Shown: one piece after another, positions 1-13,700 of the stretch | Position numbering within the stretch: the stretch's first letter is position 1 | Layout of the letters: every line of letters begins with the position of its first letter | Made by a program: the position numbers and the translations under genes | Assembly: GCA_017979445.1 (NCBI GenBank) | Contig: CM030718.1 | Coordinates: forward strand, 28,639,021 to 28,703,020 | DNA: 64,000 nucleotides | From: Akebia trifoliata | Taxonomy: Eukaryota > Streptophyta > Magnoliopsida > Ranunculales > Lardizabalaceae | Reading direction: 5' to 3' | The notes under the pieces: model-generated | The model's database searches: none | Seen by the model: only the letters and a program-made list of their open reading frames with translations | Told to the model about the DNA's origin: nothing

Positions 1-547
1 TTATTACACCCAACAACGCTCAATACAGTGATCAACAATTAGATCAACCAAGCTTTGATCTCGAGGTGGATCCCAAAAATATTGCATCCAAGATTCACTC
101 AATCAAATTTCCCATAAAATAATTCCATTTTAGAAACTGAAAGAACTCACTTTTTGCCCTTTTCTGTATTTTCAAGATGCAATTAAACATTGTCAAATAT
201 TTTATTTCCCAAAGAATTGATTTTTTTAATTAAATATTTTCTACCCAATGAGGTTACAATTTATTATATAATTGGATCGTCTCATCCGTAGAGGCTAGCT
301 AATAGGGAGCTGGAATAATAACATTTCAAAAAAATCATTAATTTCTTCTTACATACTCAATTTATAACTCGTTCTTGACTTGACTTCTCAATTCAACCTC
401 AAGAAGATCACCTATTTCTCGGATGTGAGTTCTCTTATGATTGGTGGTAGAGAATACTAAGAAGGTCCATCCAACAACAAATATGCTAACAATGACGGGA
501 ATATTGAAATGGAATGGTTGTACAACAACACCAAGGGAAAGTCTCCA
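1..547. other. A+T-rich intergenic start of window
   Basis: No splice-consistent coding signal or recognisable protein similarity was seen on either strand. The minus-strand open frame that overlaps 457-1017 is the shadow of the LINE remnant that follows. Confidence 0.5.
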
Positions 548-1048
548 AACTCATTAGTTAAAAAGTTAGCCTTTAACACATTGATCCATCGTTTATGGCT
601 TGAAAGATGTAGACGTTTGTTCAAGAACAATTTCTTCCCACCAAACATGTTGGAATGCTTCATAGTGTGAGATGTCCAACTAAGGATCCAAAGAATAGAT
701 GCTAGCTCAGACGACAATGCCCCGACAAAAACCTTTATGACCTCTTGGAACTTGGACACAAAATTTGAGTTAAGAGTGCCTATGAGATACAAATGGATCA
801 AATCTCCAAAGGCCTTCCATGTGATGAACTCTAATAGGTCCTTTCGAGGTAATGTTGGAAGAGGAAAGGGAGTAATAATGAGAGATAACGGAGGGAGTAC
901 TATTGGGACTTTTGTTAAAAATACCCACTGGAAATTGGTTCTCTTCCATGAGTTGCAAGTGATTCTAAAAGGAATGGCCATGACAGCCAACTTAAACAAA
1001 AGCTTTTTAAAGGTCAAAGCAAACTCTAAAGTGACTATTGAACTCTAA
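548..1048 (+). pseudogene. Decayed LINE (L1-type) ORF2 3' fragment with RNase H region
   Basis: One plus-strand frame reads through an LWLERCRRLFKNN stretch, typical of the segment after the reverse transcriptase in plant L1 LINE ORF2. An RNase H-like stretch follows (NSNRSFRGNVGRGKGVIMRD, then a KGMAM helix). A TGA at about 668-670 interrupts the frame, and the DxS start expected of an active RNase H has become NSN. The reverse transcriptase proper is absent, so this is a dead, 5'-truncated remnant. Assignment rests on motif recognition only. Confidence 0.6.
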
Positions 1049-3330
1049 GGTGTAAATTGACATCTTAAAATTGTTTTAAAATTTGTTTTTCTTGACTTAT
1101 AGTGACTCATATCCAAATGGATTGGTAAGGGTCTACCTAAAGTTCTAGGTAAGGGAATTTTGTTGAAGGACAAGAAAGGTGTTAGGCACCTTGTCCCTTT
1201 CATCTAAAAATGACTACCAATATAACTATAGATGAAGTTTTTAGAAATAATATTTTGGATTTTTGAAGATAAAGAGAGTTAGAGAGAGAGAGTTAAAGAA
1301 AATTGACTGTAGTTTATTTCTAAAATATAGGCAAATTAAGACAATGAACAAACCTTACTAGAAGTAAGTGTTTGCTGAAAGACTTTAGTGGGAATCTACT
1401 TGGATTTCTCCATTTTAAGTCTTAAAGTTTCAAAACAAGATTATTTACTTACTTAAGAGTGAATTTTTATTGGTTTAGTCCTTAAGAAGTGTCCATGGGT
1501 TGGACATCACCATTGGAAAAACTAGGGACCTTCATGTATGATTTGTATCCCTTTTGAGACTATTTTTCATTGGTTTAGAGAGTTAGGTAATGATCTAAAA
1601 AGATTATCACCTTTGACTCTTAACCATTTTGTAAAGTAAAATGTGGTGTGTGGAGGGATGTGTAAACATGGGATGGATTTAACAAAAGAAGATTACCTCT
1701 TAAAAGGGTTTACTCTCTAACTCTATTACCATCAAATAGATAAAAAAAAAAACTATTATTCTAAGAAACTTAGATTGCAAGAAAAAAAAAAAAAATAAAG
1801 CATCTATACTATGAATTTAAATTACATAAGTAACAAAATTAAAACAACATATTCTAGTGTTCTCAAGGAGCTTATTGAGGACTTATTAAGGGAGATCACC
1901 TTTAAGAGGGATTACTCTCTACCCTCAAGCCTCTAGACTAAATATTAAATATCTATATTATTAAATAAATATAAATAAAAATTTAAAATTAAACAACTGA
2001 AATAAAGAATGAGGAGGTGAGGATGGGGGGGATTAGAGAGGGGGTGGGTTGTGGTATAACTTCTCCCACTTTATTCTTCTTCTTTTTCTTTCTTGAGTTT
2101 TTCTTTTTGAGATAATTTGGACAGAATTTTGGAAAGGCTTAGGAGCTTTGAGAAATGATTTTGACAAAATTTTGTAATTCAAATTCTTCATTTCCCTCTT
2201 TTGCCTTGAATAGGTCTCCTATTTATAGGACTTTCGGGGTAAATTTGTCTCAAAACCTTGATACCCCAAATATTCAAGGAAAAACATTTATAAAAAGTAT
2301 CAATTACACTTTCTAACATTGGCCTTGATGATCTTTAACCTCTTGTAGAGTCATACCAATCTTAATGATAAAGGGATAAGATAGTCTTTGCACCCAAAAT
2401 TCTAGAGAATTCTTAGTTTGGGGGGTAGAATGGTTCTAGACAATATGATTTGGGTCAATTGTGAGAGTTCTACGCGAAATGACATGTAATTTGATGAAAG
2501 TTTTTTTTGCCATTTTTGGTAACTTTCTTAGGTTAACTCTTTAACAAACTAGAGATACAAAGGTCTTTGGATAGAAATTCTAGGAACTTCTTGAGATTGG
2601 ATAAAATGGTCATAAGATTTGGAAAGTAGTCAATTTATCTTAAATGCCATAGAATCCTTTGGATATTTGAAAAATATTAGAATGGTAGAAAAGGGTTTTG
2701 ACCCTAATATGTTTCAACAAACTAAGGTTAGAAGAGGTAATTATACTTGAGTAGGAACAAAACAAGAGCTTTGATCAAGTTGGAAAATAAGAAGATTATC
2801 ATAAGGTCTTTGGTGGAGGAGATTTGAAAATTTAAAACATGGTTAGAAAGGGGATTAAGGAGGATTTTCTTAGAGAATAAGTCATTAAGAGAGTGGTGGT
2901 TTAGATAGTCATTTCCTGTGGAGAATCTCATACACACATGGGCTCTCTGATTGCCTAATTGAATTGGATGTATCCCAGGTATGGTCAAAAGAAATTATGT
3001 CTGGCCATACTTGAGGTAAGGTCAATACAATTTTAAGCCTACACATCACAAAAGTAAGGTCAATACAAAAAATGGCTTTACCATATAATGTGTACAGCTA
3101 TGCAAAGCTATGTTTGGTCGTACAAGCCATATGACCAAGGCAAAGTTTGATTTTTAATGATCAAAATTGATCATTTTTTATTGGTCCAAGTGAGTCCCAT
3201 AATTTTTATTGAAATTCTCTCAATTTGATCCTCGATGCATGGATTCAAACGAGCTCTTGGGCTTGTTTGATCAAATTGGGGTATCTATATCGGTCTTTTC
3301 TCCTACTTATTAGTGTAAATCGATCTAAAT
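1049..3330. other. Gene-free A+T-rich stretch
   Basis: I see no coding exon or structured element. There are poly-A runs near 1741-1795 and short open frames on the minus strand (about 2728-2988) with no recognisable product. It is probably decayed repeat sequence, but nothing specific supports a family. Confidence 0.4.
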
Positions 3331-3339
3331 ACCCTCACC

Positions 3340-3783
3340 TTCTACATTTAGTCATAAAACTTGGTGTATAGCAAAACCGTGGATTGAAGTATAAAATCAA
3401 CAAGAATATAGATAAACTCAAAGAGGAGTAACACAAGACACAACATATGCGTGGTTTGATCAAAATTGACATACGTCCACGGGCGAAAGCTACAATTTCA
3501 CTATATCAACCAACGAAGAATCCAAGTTACAATCTCCATCTATATCTACATCTCTCCAATGAAATGCCTGGTCTTTTTATTTTTTTATTTTTATAGGCAA
3601 CATGAAAAAAAGAATATTTTGGTTCGGGGGCGTTGCCTCCTGCACCCTCACGAGCTAATCGAAGAGCTTGACGTTCGACAAAATTTGTTACATAGTACAA
3701 AATAACCAATCAAGAATAGAAAACATAACTTGACACTTGGAGTTTTATTTATTTTTTTTTTTGAAAAAATTAAAATTTCAACA
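3340..3783 (-). mobile_element. Degenerate solo-LTR-like remnant
   Basis: On the minus strand this reads like the end of a plant LTR: a short A/T-rich TATAAA-like stretch near 3595, a leader, then a GTGGACGTATGTCAA stretch followed by TTGTTGATTTTATACTTC. The same order of blocks (GTGGACGTAGG, then TTGTTGATTTATACTTC) occurs on the plus strand at about 35930-36008, so the two look like members of one LTR family. No internal retrotransposon domain or clear target-site duplication was found. Ends are approximate. Confidence 0.45.
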
Positions 3784-4039
3784 ACCACCATAGAGTGCAT
3801 GATAGTTGATTATTCGAAGAACAAGAATAAATAAAGAAAGGGTTGTTATCAAATCCAAAATTGAGGAAGCATATAAGAGAAACAAGCAAGTAATAAGTTC
3901 ATCATTTCACATTTGGTCTCACGTCCACCAAAGAAAATAACAAAAGATACTCGGTTGCAACGTATAACATATCATTTATTAAAAATACACGACAACAAAC
4001 CATAAGAAACCTGACAACACGGCGTAAGTAATAAGAACT

Positions 4040-5648
4040 TTATAAGGTGGATCCATTCCATCCTAAGTAGGAACCCTGCATGTCACAAAAGACATTGTGG
4101 TTTTAAACAATAAAGGACTATTTACATGATATAGTAATGTGCAAAATTAGCTTAGTGAGTTGACATGGCTTACCTTAGTGTTGTAGAATTTGAGGAAAAA
4201 TCGAGACTTTATGACACACAACTTCGTCTCGAGGAGAGTAGCAATCGCAGCACTCAATTTCTTGTTTACATCAGGGTTGAGACCCCCAATTGATACCAGC
4301 TCACCGTAAGCTGAAGGTTCCTCGGTTCCACTAAACGAAATGGGTATTGATCCCTTGAGCACAATCATCACATACTGTAAATTAACAAACAAAAAAAAAA
4401 AACGGAATAGTGAAACCTTTTACTTAATGAGCAACATACTCAACATGGAAAGAATCAAATGACCAACTTGACATACATATTTTATAAACATTTATATGTT
4501 GAGAAAAACATAAATAATGGATAACGAAAGAGAAAAAACAAAATGCAATCTCACAATCAGAAATATAGAGATTTTACATGGTTCCCTCAAGATTGAGATA
4601 CGTCCATGGATCACACTAATTCCGTTATAAAGAGAAAACATGTAATTACAGATTACATTCATTTACCGAAAAGAGAAATATAATGCGGGACGAAAACATA
4701 ATTATGATTTTACATAATACTAATGAAATTACGAAAATACCCTTAGCACCGAATCCATCAGGCTCCACAAACCATCTGTATATCTTTAGGTTTGTGTTAC
4801 ACTAACTTCGTTGGACATTACGTTCAACACTGCATTGATGTGGCAATGCATAGCTAACCATAGATTTCTTTCCTCGAGACACAAGTTAAAAAAATCATCG
4901 ATTCTCTCAACGTAATGTTGAGCATAGTGTCTGACGAAGTTAGTCCAGTATTTTCCCTACCTATATAAGAAAATACGATGATGGATCCCACTATCTTTCT
5001 CTCAAGATGTATACCGTATCTCGAGGACAAATCTTATCTTTTCTTTTCTCCCTCTTTTCAAAAATATCCTTAACTTTATTTTATTTCTTCTTCCACACTT
5101 TTTTAATATTACCAGTCCAACTTTATTGGTTATCCTCTTGTCCCCCTTTCTTAAAAGTACCTCCTCGACTTTATTGATTTTTCCCTTTTACCCCCTTAAC
5201 CTTGACCGAAAGAGGATGCCCAAACTGTCATGGGTGGAAGAGAACAAATTCATGAGTAATCGAATCCACACCATAGAGGAAGTTGTGGATTAAATCTCAG
5301 TGATCACCAAAATGTATTAGGATCGTCCAAACTTGATCTAAGTTTTTGGATATTGGGTTTATTTAACTTTACTACCCAAAATTGTAAATCTCATATGGAG
5401 CTGAAAATTTGAGAATCAAAGATTAGTAATCTTAAAAAACATTTCTAAGTCTTTGTAATAGTAGAAAACACACACACACACACACACACAAGGTATGTTC
5501 ATCTGTACTAGTGAAGATTAGTTCCTCTAGATCTTTGTGACTTATGAGCATATTAGCTCATCAATTTACTAAATCAGATGCTCAAACTTCAAACAAAACC
5601 AAAAATCATAAACTTTAGCAGTTAAAGAGATAAAATAAATACAAATTG

Positions 5649-5699
<51 letters not shown>

Positions 5700-5814
5700 A
5701 GACGGCCTCTGGTTTGCCTATGATGTTAGCAACGATCGTGGTGGCTTCAGAGAGGATGGAGGAGGTGGTGATCCCATCGATGCTGACGTTTGTAGACAAG
5801 TTCAAGCAAGGCAT
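4040..5814 (-). CDS. MDL: MIF/D-dopachrome tautomerase-like protein (MDL type)
   Basis: A macrophage migration inhibitory factor homologue of the plant MDL class. Family members are trimeric tautomerases; the plant substrate is not settled. Three minus-strand coding exons (5704-5814, 4174-4374, 4040-4075) give 115 residues, the normal family length. Exon 1 starts MPCLNLSTNV, so Pro2, the catalytic N-terminal proline after Met removal, is present. It ends IIGKPEA at a GT donor. Exon 2 begins YVMIVLKGSIPISF and carries GTEEPSAYGELVSIGG, the family core. Exon 3 is tiny and encodes GSYLGWNGSTL and the stop. All junctions are GT-AG and phase 0. The C-terminus is not an SKL-type peroxisomal signal. 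Intron 1 (1.33 kb) holds a (GA)n tract next to the donor and repeat debris. No frame break was seen. Confidence 0.93.
4540..4760 (-). mobile_element. LTR-like fragment in MDL intron 1
   Basis: Reading the minus strand, a block with GTGATCCATGGACGTATC followed by GGGAACCATGTAAAATC resembles the R/U5 part of plant Ty1/copia LTRs. No coding domain or partner LTR was found nearby. Ends are approximate. Confidence 0.35.
4795..4950. repeat. Imperfect inverted repeat in MDL intron 1
   Basis: The left arm contains ACTAACTTCGTTGGACATTA and the right arm CTGACGAAGTTAGT, facing each other about 100 bp apart, with related sequence between. The central CCTCGAGACAC resembles the core of the fold-back elements elsewhere in the window. 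It is probably an old MITE. No target-site duplication was resolved. Confidence 0.4.
5468..5490. repeat. (CA)n microsatellite
   Basis: An uninterrupted CA run of about 11 units lies inside MDL intron 1. Confidence 0.9.
5650..5697. repeat. (GA)n microsatellite beside the MDL splice donor
   Basis: About 24 GA units on the plus strand, a CT tract on the coding strand, begin within 10 bp of the exon 1 donor at 5703. The tract is therefore the first part of the intron. Confidence 0.95.
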
Positions 5815-6028
5815 CTTCTCTCTCACTTTTTTCTTTTTCTGTCTCAGTGTCTTGTTTCCAACTACCACACATGTTCCATCCACCAAGACAAATCAGATGA
5901 GTCATCTCGGTCTCCATACATTGTTCATCTAAGACATCTTAGTCAATAATTTTCAATTTTTTTTACATAAATTTAATTTATTTTTAAATATTAAAATATT
6001 TAAAAATAATAAAATTAAAAAATTAAAT

Positions 6029-6202
6029 GAATTGTGATGTATGCACGCCGTTGGGTACACAATTGATGTGACAAGGACACAAAATCATAGATCATTTTCA
6101 TCAAGATACATAAGAAAAAAATGTGTGATTCTGTGCCCTTGCCACGTTAACCATGTATCCAACCACATACAAAGATCATATGCATTCATCATTATATTAT
6201 TC
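6029..6202. mobile_element. Fold-back MITE (family 2), 9-bp target duplication
   Basis: A short fold-back element upstream of the MDL gene. Arms GTTGGGTACAC and TGTATCCAAC face each other around a centre with ATCATAGATCATTTTCATC and TGTGTGATTCTGTGCCC. The flanks AAATTAAAT (6020-6028) and AAATTAAAA (6203-6211) match at 8 of 9 bases, as expected for a Mutator-type target-site duplication. It closely resembles the element at 36070-36238. Confidence 0.7.
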
Positions 6203-6211
6203 AAATTAAAA

Positions 6212-7500
6212 ATGGTAACTCATACTTGGATTGACTAGGAAGCATAATTTTTTACTAATTAAAATATTTTTTATTCACATAAAATAATATTTTAGATTGA
6301 TTATCTACTAGTACAGCTTATAACCTAGGAAAAATAAGAAAAAATAACACCTATAGACATGCATGGATTAATTATGATGAATCTTTAATGTTTGGCTGAG
6401 TCTTTCTAATTGTTGGATGTACCCAGTATTCGAGCTGACTGTTGAACATGGATGGCACTGATCATCCTATTATTATAAGAGAGCTTTTATTATTAACACA
6501 CCAACTTTTACTTATCACACATTAATTTTAGGTAAACTTCAAAATGATTATACTCCTAACTTATAAATTAAGGATTTCGCCTATTACAATTGTAGAGGGG
6601 TTTTTTGTTGATTTACCTCAAACAACTCAAACCACCTTGATTATGGCTTTTCTACTTCCACACGCATAGGGGCATCATTGTGGTACTTGTCAAACACTTT
6701 CTTACCCTCAAGTTAGAATAGAAATTACATAGAATAATAGTTAATTTCTTTCATTATCTTTCAAAAGTGTTTTCTCTTAAGTTCTCTTTACCTATTTATA
6801 AGTCAACCATTTTCTTAATTACCTCTTTAGCCATGTCACTCCATTTATTTATTTATTTAATTTTTTTATGGGGATTAGAGCTTATCATGGACTTATCTTT
6901 CGTCTAAATTCTTGGACCTACTAATAGAAAGTTCTTCTAAAATAAGAGGTGATTCGTTTACAAAAAAAAAATAAAATGTGATTGATACAATCAATCACTT
7001 CAAGATTCTTGGGATCTTTGCCGAATTTGAAATAAAAGATTATAAGACAATTTGTCCTATTAGTTGACCACAAAACTTATCTTAGATTTTGACATATGTA
7101 GGGTCTAGATTTATTCTACACAATCATACCATTGCATTATAAGTTGAATTATTATTGTTAAAAGTTATAAATTCAAAATGCATATATCATACTTTTGAAA
7201 CAGACACTCGAAATATAAAATAGAATTTTAAGTTCATTAAAAGGTATATAAATCTTCAAAATTAATTAAAGAAAAATACGTCTGAATGTTCAAGTGTAAG
7301 AGTATATCATTCTTCATTCGTCATTCATTTAAAAAATCATAAAAAATGATCGTAATCATTGTTGAAAAATCTAATTACGTAGGGAAAATGAGAAAATTGG
7401 TAGTTTGGGTATTTCAAAAGCATTACACAATGTCAAATGAGTTCAACGGACTACCAGAAAAGAAAAGTTTACTCGAAGGACTATTATGATACCACTCAAA
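6212..7500. other. Intergenic spacer between MDL and BADC
   Basis: This is the divergent spacer between the minus-strand MDL gene and the plus-strand BADC gene. No gene seen. The part at about 7300-7430 resembles about 58715-58840 (shared TCATTC, AATGAT and GTAATCA blocks), so it probably holds an old dispersed repeat. Confidence 0.45.
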
Positions 7501-7784
7501 ACTTAGGGGTTATTTAGACAAAAGTGATGGGTGCAAAGAGTAATTGATGGTGTGTGCAGAGAGCAGCCCGCGGAATTAAAAAGACGGGTGGCGAGTGGCG
7601 ACTTTAACGAAGGAGAAAAGGCGGAAATTTCGAAGACAGAACTTCCACCTTGTAGTTGTCACTTGTCATCTCTTATTATCTTCTTCTTTCGAGTAAAAAA
7701 TCTTCTAAACAAACTTATTTCCTTGTTAGGTCATCATCTCCGTTCCCGAGTTCATTTTCTTCTCTGCAAATCGGTTTCTCTCTC

Positions 7785-10700
7785 ATGGCGTTTGCTGCAG
7801 TTCTTACCTCCTTCAACTGTAAGTCTCTCTCTCTCTCTTAATCATCCTTATTCATTGCTTTGTGGCTTTGGTTCTCTACGTATCGTTTCAGAAGAATTTG
7901 CCCAAATGTATCTGCAATTTCTGTTTCATTTGTTACCTGGATCGAATGAGTTCTTAAACTTTGGTGAAGGTGTTGGATCTGTAGAAATCTGAATTTATTG
8001 AGAATTCTTGGATGAATATTACATGAACCCTGATTGGATATTTATTGGGATTACATCAACCAAGATAAGGAAACTAGACTAACATAAATATTCTAAGTTA
8101 CCTAATTGATACTAATTGAACCTAATTGATGCAAATCTAAATCTTCAAGATATATGATGAGATACACCATAGCATTGATATTGTGTATCTCATGCACATT
8201 ATTATAATGGATACACCTTATCTCTATTACCCTCGCCCAATTGCATGGTCCTTTAGAAAAAGACTATGCAATTGATTACATAAAATATTAGTCTTTGATC
8301 TCATGAAGAAGTTGTAGATGGATTGCCGCAAGGTCCAATCATGCTTGATGGTGGTCACCGTCTATCTGTGAAGTTCATCACTGTCGCATCCCGCTCATTT
8401 TTGAGTATGTTGGAGTCGGTGGCCCATTAGATTAGGTTTGTTGTGATCTCCCCCAAAGCGTAGAAATATGGATTGTACAATTTAAATATAAGAACTCTCA
8501 TTGTAGAGATTTGAGATCAAATAAAAATTGAGATTGTGAGGTATTAATTTGTGAAATAGGGAGGTTTGTAGAAACATAGAGAAATGTGAGATTTTTATTG
8601 GAAAAAAAAAAAAAAAAAAAAAAACGGCGCACCAAGATCAATGTGCTCAGTGGAGCTTGAGCTCTAAAACCATGTAGAAATATGAATTTATTGAGAATTC
8701 TTGGATGAATATTACATGAACCCTGATAGGATATTTATTGGGATTACATCAACCAAGATAAGGAAACTAGACTAACCTAAATATTCTAATTTACCTAATT
8801 GATACTAATTAAACCTAATTGATGCAAATCTAAATCTTCAAGATATGTGATGAGATACACCATAGCATTGATATTGTGTATCTCATGCATATTATTATAA
8901 TGCATACACCTTATCTCTAGTAGGATCTAGGTGGTGAGATCCAATGATCTCTCTCTTTGATGAAGTCCAATTTGAACGAAAAATATGCATTTGTGTGTGA
9001 TCTATGGTTTGTACAATAATGTCTGATGCAGAGTAGGAGTGAATTAAGGTCTCGACAAGGTTTAATTTTTTTTTTTTTTTAGTTCTTTATTATTTAGGAT
9101 TATTTACAGATTGTGTGTCTTGTACGGTCCATTTTGTTAATTTCAGATTGTATATGTGTATCTTTTTAATCACTATTTTCTTTTAAAAAGTTAATAATTT
9201 TTATTTTTTATAAGTTTAGAATCTGTAACGGAAAGAAAAAAAAAAATCATTAATTGATGTTTGTAGTGCTTTGTGTTATTTCATTGTGGAGTTTAGAGAT
9301 AGTTCTTATACGTACTTCCTTACTCCAGGTGCTGTAGGTACAGTTTCACATGTGCAATCCACACTTGAGAAGCCTGGTGTTGCTCCTTTGTGCAATGCTG
9401 CCTCAAATAAATCGCTATTTACTCGAGCCCCGATAATAGGTGGGAGGCTCATTTCGTCTCCATTTTTGGCCAGAAAAGGAGCTTTCCTAGTATGTGGTCA
9501 GGCCTTGTTTGCAGCATCTGATGGTGATTACTATCTTTCTACATTCTAATAATATATGTGGTTTTTATGCCTAGTAAGGGCTTCTGTTAATTAGCAATTA
9601 TTTTTTCCTCTTCGCTTTGGAAAACATTAGGTAAAATAGGCATTGGGTGGTTCATGATTTAATATTTAATTGTGATAAAAAAGCAGTTAGGTTTCAATTT
9701 TACTAAATGCGTTCTAATATATATTTGTGCAATTTTTAACTCGGGATTTTTTCTTTTTCCTGAAAATTGTGTGTATGAAAAAGAAAAAAAAAACAGGACT
9801 TCAACCATTTTCACCCTGTCTTAGGACTTATGGTTTAACCATCTGAAAATTGTTCAAGTTAGTTATTGTTTATTAACAAGATTATATGTTTATGTGTTCT
9901 AGGTAAGGCTATTTTTGATGATGTTGGCAATGTATGGAAATCTGATAGTGTACGTTTATGACACAATACTCCTTTGTCATCTTTTTTCTTTTTAACAAAA
10001 AGTTTTAAATATTTTGTCCTGAAATCTTGCTTCTAGAGAATGTTTGCTAACTTGGGTTAGCTAAGAAATTTTAATGTGGGGTAGTAAAAATGGTCTGCCA
10101 TTTATGCTTTTGGGATTCACTGTAACAATCATGAATTTCGAGAAATATTCATCACACATATATGAAGCAAGAAGAGAATTTTCTTATGGGTTTCATCACT
10201 TAAACCAGTTACTACATCCCCAGACTCATGGGTGCCAAGCCACAAACAACTTCACAAGTTTTTCTCTTTCAAGTACTTGCCTCCTGGTCTCTTCTCTTAT
10301 AGGAGGGGTCCTTAAACAGAAATATAGATAGTTTAGAGATAGAAATCAATTCTCCTTTAATTAAGGGATTTATTCCTTCTAACATGTGATGGATTGTCCA
10401 ACTCCAACATGATCTCAATGTGGACATTGCCATCACATGTAAGAATTGGGCATAAATTTCTCCTAATTCATAAAATCTACTATACCATTTTAAATATTGT
10501 TTCATGCTAAAGCTTGGTGACCATGAATGCAATAGTTTCTTCAGGTAGCAACTCACAAGAATCATTGAAGAAGGAAAATCTGCAGAGCCCAACATTTCCT
10601 AATGGATTTGAGGTGAGATATGGATATTGAAGCTTACTCTGCTTCCATTTTATCCTCTCTTCAACAATATGGGTCTTTTTGTTGTTTTTGTGTTGATTGT

Positions 10701-13700
10701 GTGCATTTAACATGGATGTGAACCATAACATTAATTTTATAATCTACATTTTTCTCCATTCACCTCTAAAATTTTCAAAATTTCAAAAAGTGAGTTCATG
10801 GCATTTTCCCTCACATGCCTTGTGAAATGTATCAGAGATGGATTGATGTTTTCTACTTGGGTAATGGTTTTCTTGGGAGTTGTGACCATCCAATTACTTG
10901 AGTCATATGCTTCTGTATCTGCACAATTAAGCCTTATATGTATTATCTTTTTATAGACCTTATTTGTTTTGATTATAGTAATATCTCGAGGCATATGCTT
11001 TGAAAGCATAATGAAAAATATCCAAAGATGGTTCATGGCTTGTGTTCAAATACGATAACCTTTATTTATTTATGCTGACGTAGTACAATAGTTTTCTCTT
11101 CCTCTCTCCTAGTCCAATCCTTAATGTATATTCCTCATTATACTTATGTCGCATGTTCCATCTCATTTTTATTTATGAAATTACTTATGTCCATTTCAGG
11201 CATTGATCCTTGAAGTCTGTGACGAGACAAATGTAGCTGAACTAAAACTAAAGGTACACTTATGTTTCTCTTATTCCACTGATGGTTTGTGTTTTATTCG
11301 TGAAGACATATTTTCATTGCTTAGTATATATGTTTTAAGTTGGGAATAGGGGACACACTTCTCTTTGCTTAGTATATATGTTTTAAATTGGGAATAGGGG
11401 ACACAATTCTCTTTTGGGAGGATGAGTGCGTAGAGTGGGAATCTCTTTGGAATGATACAATTCCTGGACCTATATTCTTTATAAAAAATAAGGGAAACTC
11501 TAACTCTTTTTGCACCACATGACTATTTACAGGCCTTTCGGACAATAAATATTTTGACGCCTATCAACCTACGTATATTTGGATTGCTGTGAAGATGCCA
11601 AAAATCATTCTGACCTGTCATTTGTAACCATTCATCATCGGCTTCTCAACAGGTCTGTTAATACTAGTAGAGGCAAGTCAGATCCAGCCCAAGGGACCGG
11701 GATGACCAGGCTTGATAGGATGACATTGAGAAATTTTCTGCAATTCATGTGTATATCCACATTGAACATTAGCTTATTTAATTACATTACAGCGAAGCAT
11801 ACCTGGTGGGATTCAAATCCGCAAAATTTTTTTATATTAAAAATTAGACACCTTATTATGCTATAGGTATTTTATAGCTTGTTGAAATATTAAACGTACA
11901 TTTAAGCAATGCAACTTGGTTTATACTCAGCATAGTGGTCTCTATTGTTTTGTATCGATGTGAAAACTTTTGATATATTTAACATAAATAGTTGTAAGAT
12001 TCATTGTATAGCCTAAAACATGTTTTTTATCAATATTTATCACTACTGATTATGATGAATTGTTTGAATATTTCAAAAAGTTTGAATATTTTGTCCAGTC
12101 TCTGAGATTGTTTCTTTTTTTTTTTTCCCTTGGCCGGAATATCACCTCGAGACGAAATTTTAAACCTCGGCTGTTTTATCATCCCTTGCTTTGATAGCAG
12201 TGTGACCCCTTCTTCTGTAGGCCCACCTTTGCCCTTAGCATTGAAGGGGTTCCTCGATCCAACCTTGTGACCACCCTAGTTGTGTTCCTCACCATGTACA
12301 TGGTCAGTTGGTCACTTGTGGATTCTCATGACTCATATACAAGATACGATACCTCAAGATTAGTATTAATGACACATGGATGGCTAAGATCTAAGATTTA
12401 TGCACACAATAGTATAAGAAAAAAACACAATTTCTTTTTTCCTTATTACCATAACCATTTCATATTCGTTTATTTGTGTTCTTTGACAAAAAAAAAAAAA
12501 AATCAAAATTCCACATTTTGGGTGAGCACTTACTTATTTCAATTTTTATGAACAGGTTGGAGACTTTGAAATGAATCTCAGAAGGAACATTCAAGACAAA
12601 TCTTTAACTTCACCTTCAACACCACCTCCTGTTCCTAGTAAACCAATGGTCGAATCAACACCTGCAACACCACCAGCATTACTTTCAAAAGCTGTTCCAG
12701 AGATCAGTGGCCCTTTTAAAAATGCTGAATTGGCGAAGTCGTCAAAGCTAGCTGCTCTAGAAGCCTCAGGAGCAAAGGGATATGTTCTAGTATTCTCTCC
12801 AACAGTATGAATCTTTCGTCATATAATTCATATTTTCCTTGAATTATTATTTTGAACTTATACCAGTCTTTTAACATCTGCATCCCATTTTTTTGTTAGG
12901 TTGGCTCATTCCGAAGGGGAAGAACTGTGAAAGGAAAGAAGCAACCTCCTATCTGTAAAGAGGTAACATTCAATTTATTTCTTTCTCCTATGATTTGTCC
13001 TTTCAAAGAAATTATCTTTTGGGTTCAGTCTGGCATGTTTTCTCCAAACTCTTCTACTTCGCTAGAACCAACAGCAGATTGGAAAATTTTTAGTCCGCTG
13101 GGCAGTAAGAGAGGAAGTCAAACCTATGTTACTTGGTTCGTCAGTTCTCTCGGTTCGAATTTGGGTTCATGGTTTCGCCACTTTAGAATGAACCCAATTT
13201 GTAAGGGTAGGTAGAGATAATTTGTTTCTTGGTTCGCTTCGGTTCCCTAGATCGGTTCACTAGCTTGGTTCGCTTGTACATTTAATTCAAGTATACAATA
13301 TATAAGTTCAATTATAATGTTAAAAAATTCGAAGTTAAATGGAAACAGATTAATATAATGATCGAAGTTCTTATCTGGACAATGAAAAAAATATATAATA
13401 AATTGGTTTTGTTTCACTGAACCAATTAAAGAATTGTTCGGTTTGCCCAACCCTATCAAAATTCTATGGGTTCATGGTTTGCTTGATTTTGGAACCCAGT
13501 GCAAACCGTACCATGAATTGGGTAACATAGAATCGAACAAGATATAGTCAATCGACTTTACAGACATACTAGCACATATCAGTCTTGTGGATTGTCTACA
13601 GATTGAATCTTTGCAATCATCCAATTGGATCCATTGTTGGTGTAAAAGGGTGGTCTAGCTCAGACCGTCTAGCAGTGGTTTTCACTTCTCACTCCTCCAT

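Noticed and set aside
457..1017. 186-codon minus-strand frame
   Set aside because: It is antisense to the LINE remnant, which shows recognisable ORF2/RNase H words on the plus strand.
7531..7992. 153-codon frame over the BADC start region
   Set aside because: It crosses the exon 1 splice donor and continues into the intron and the TRIM element. The real coding start is ATG 7785 in another frame.
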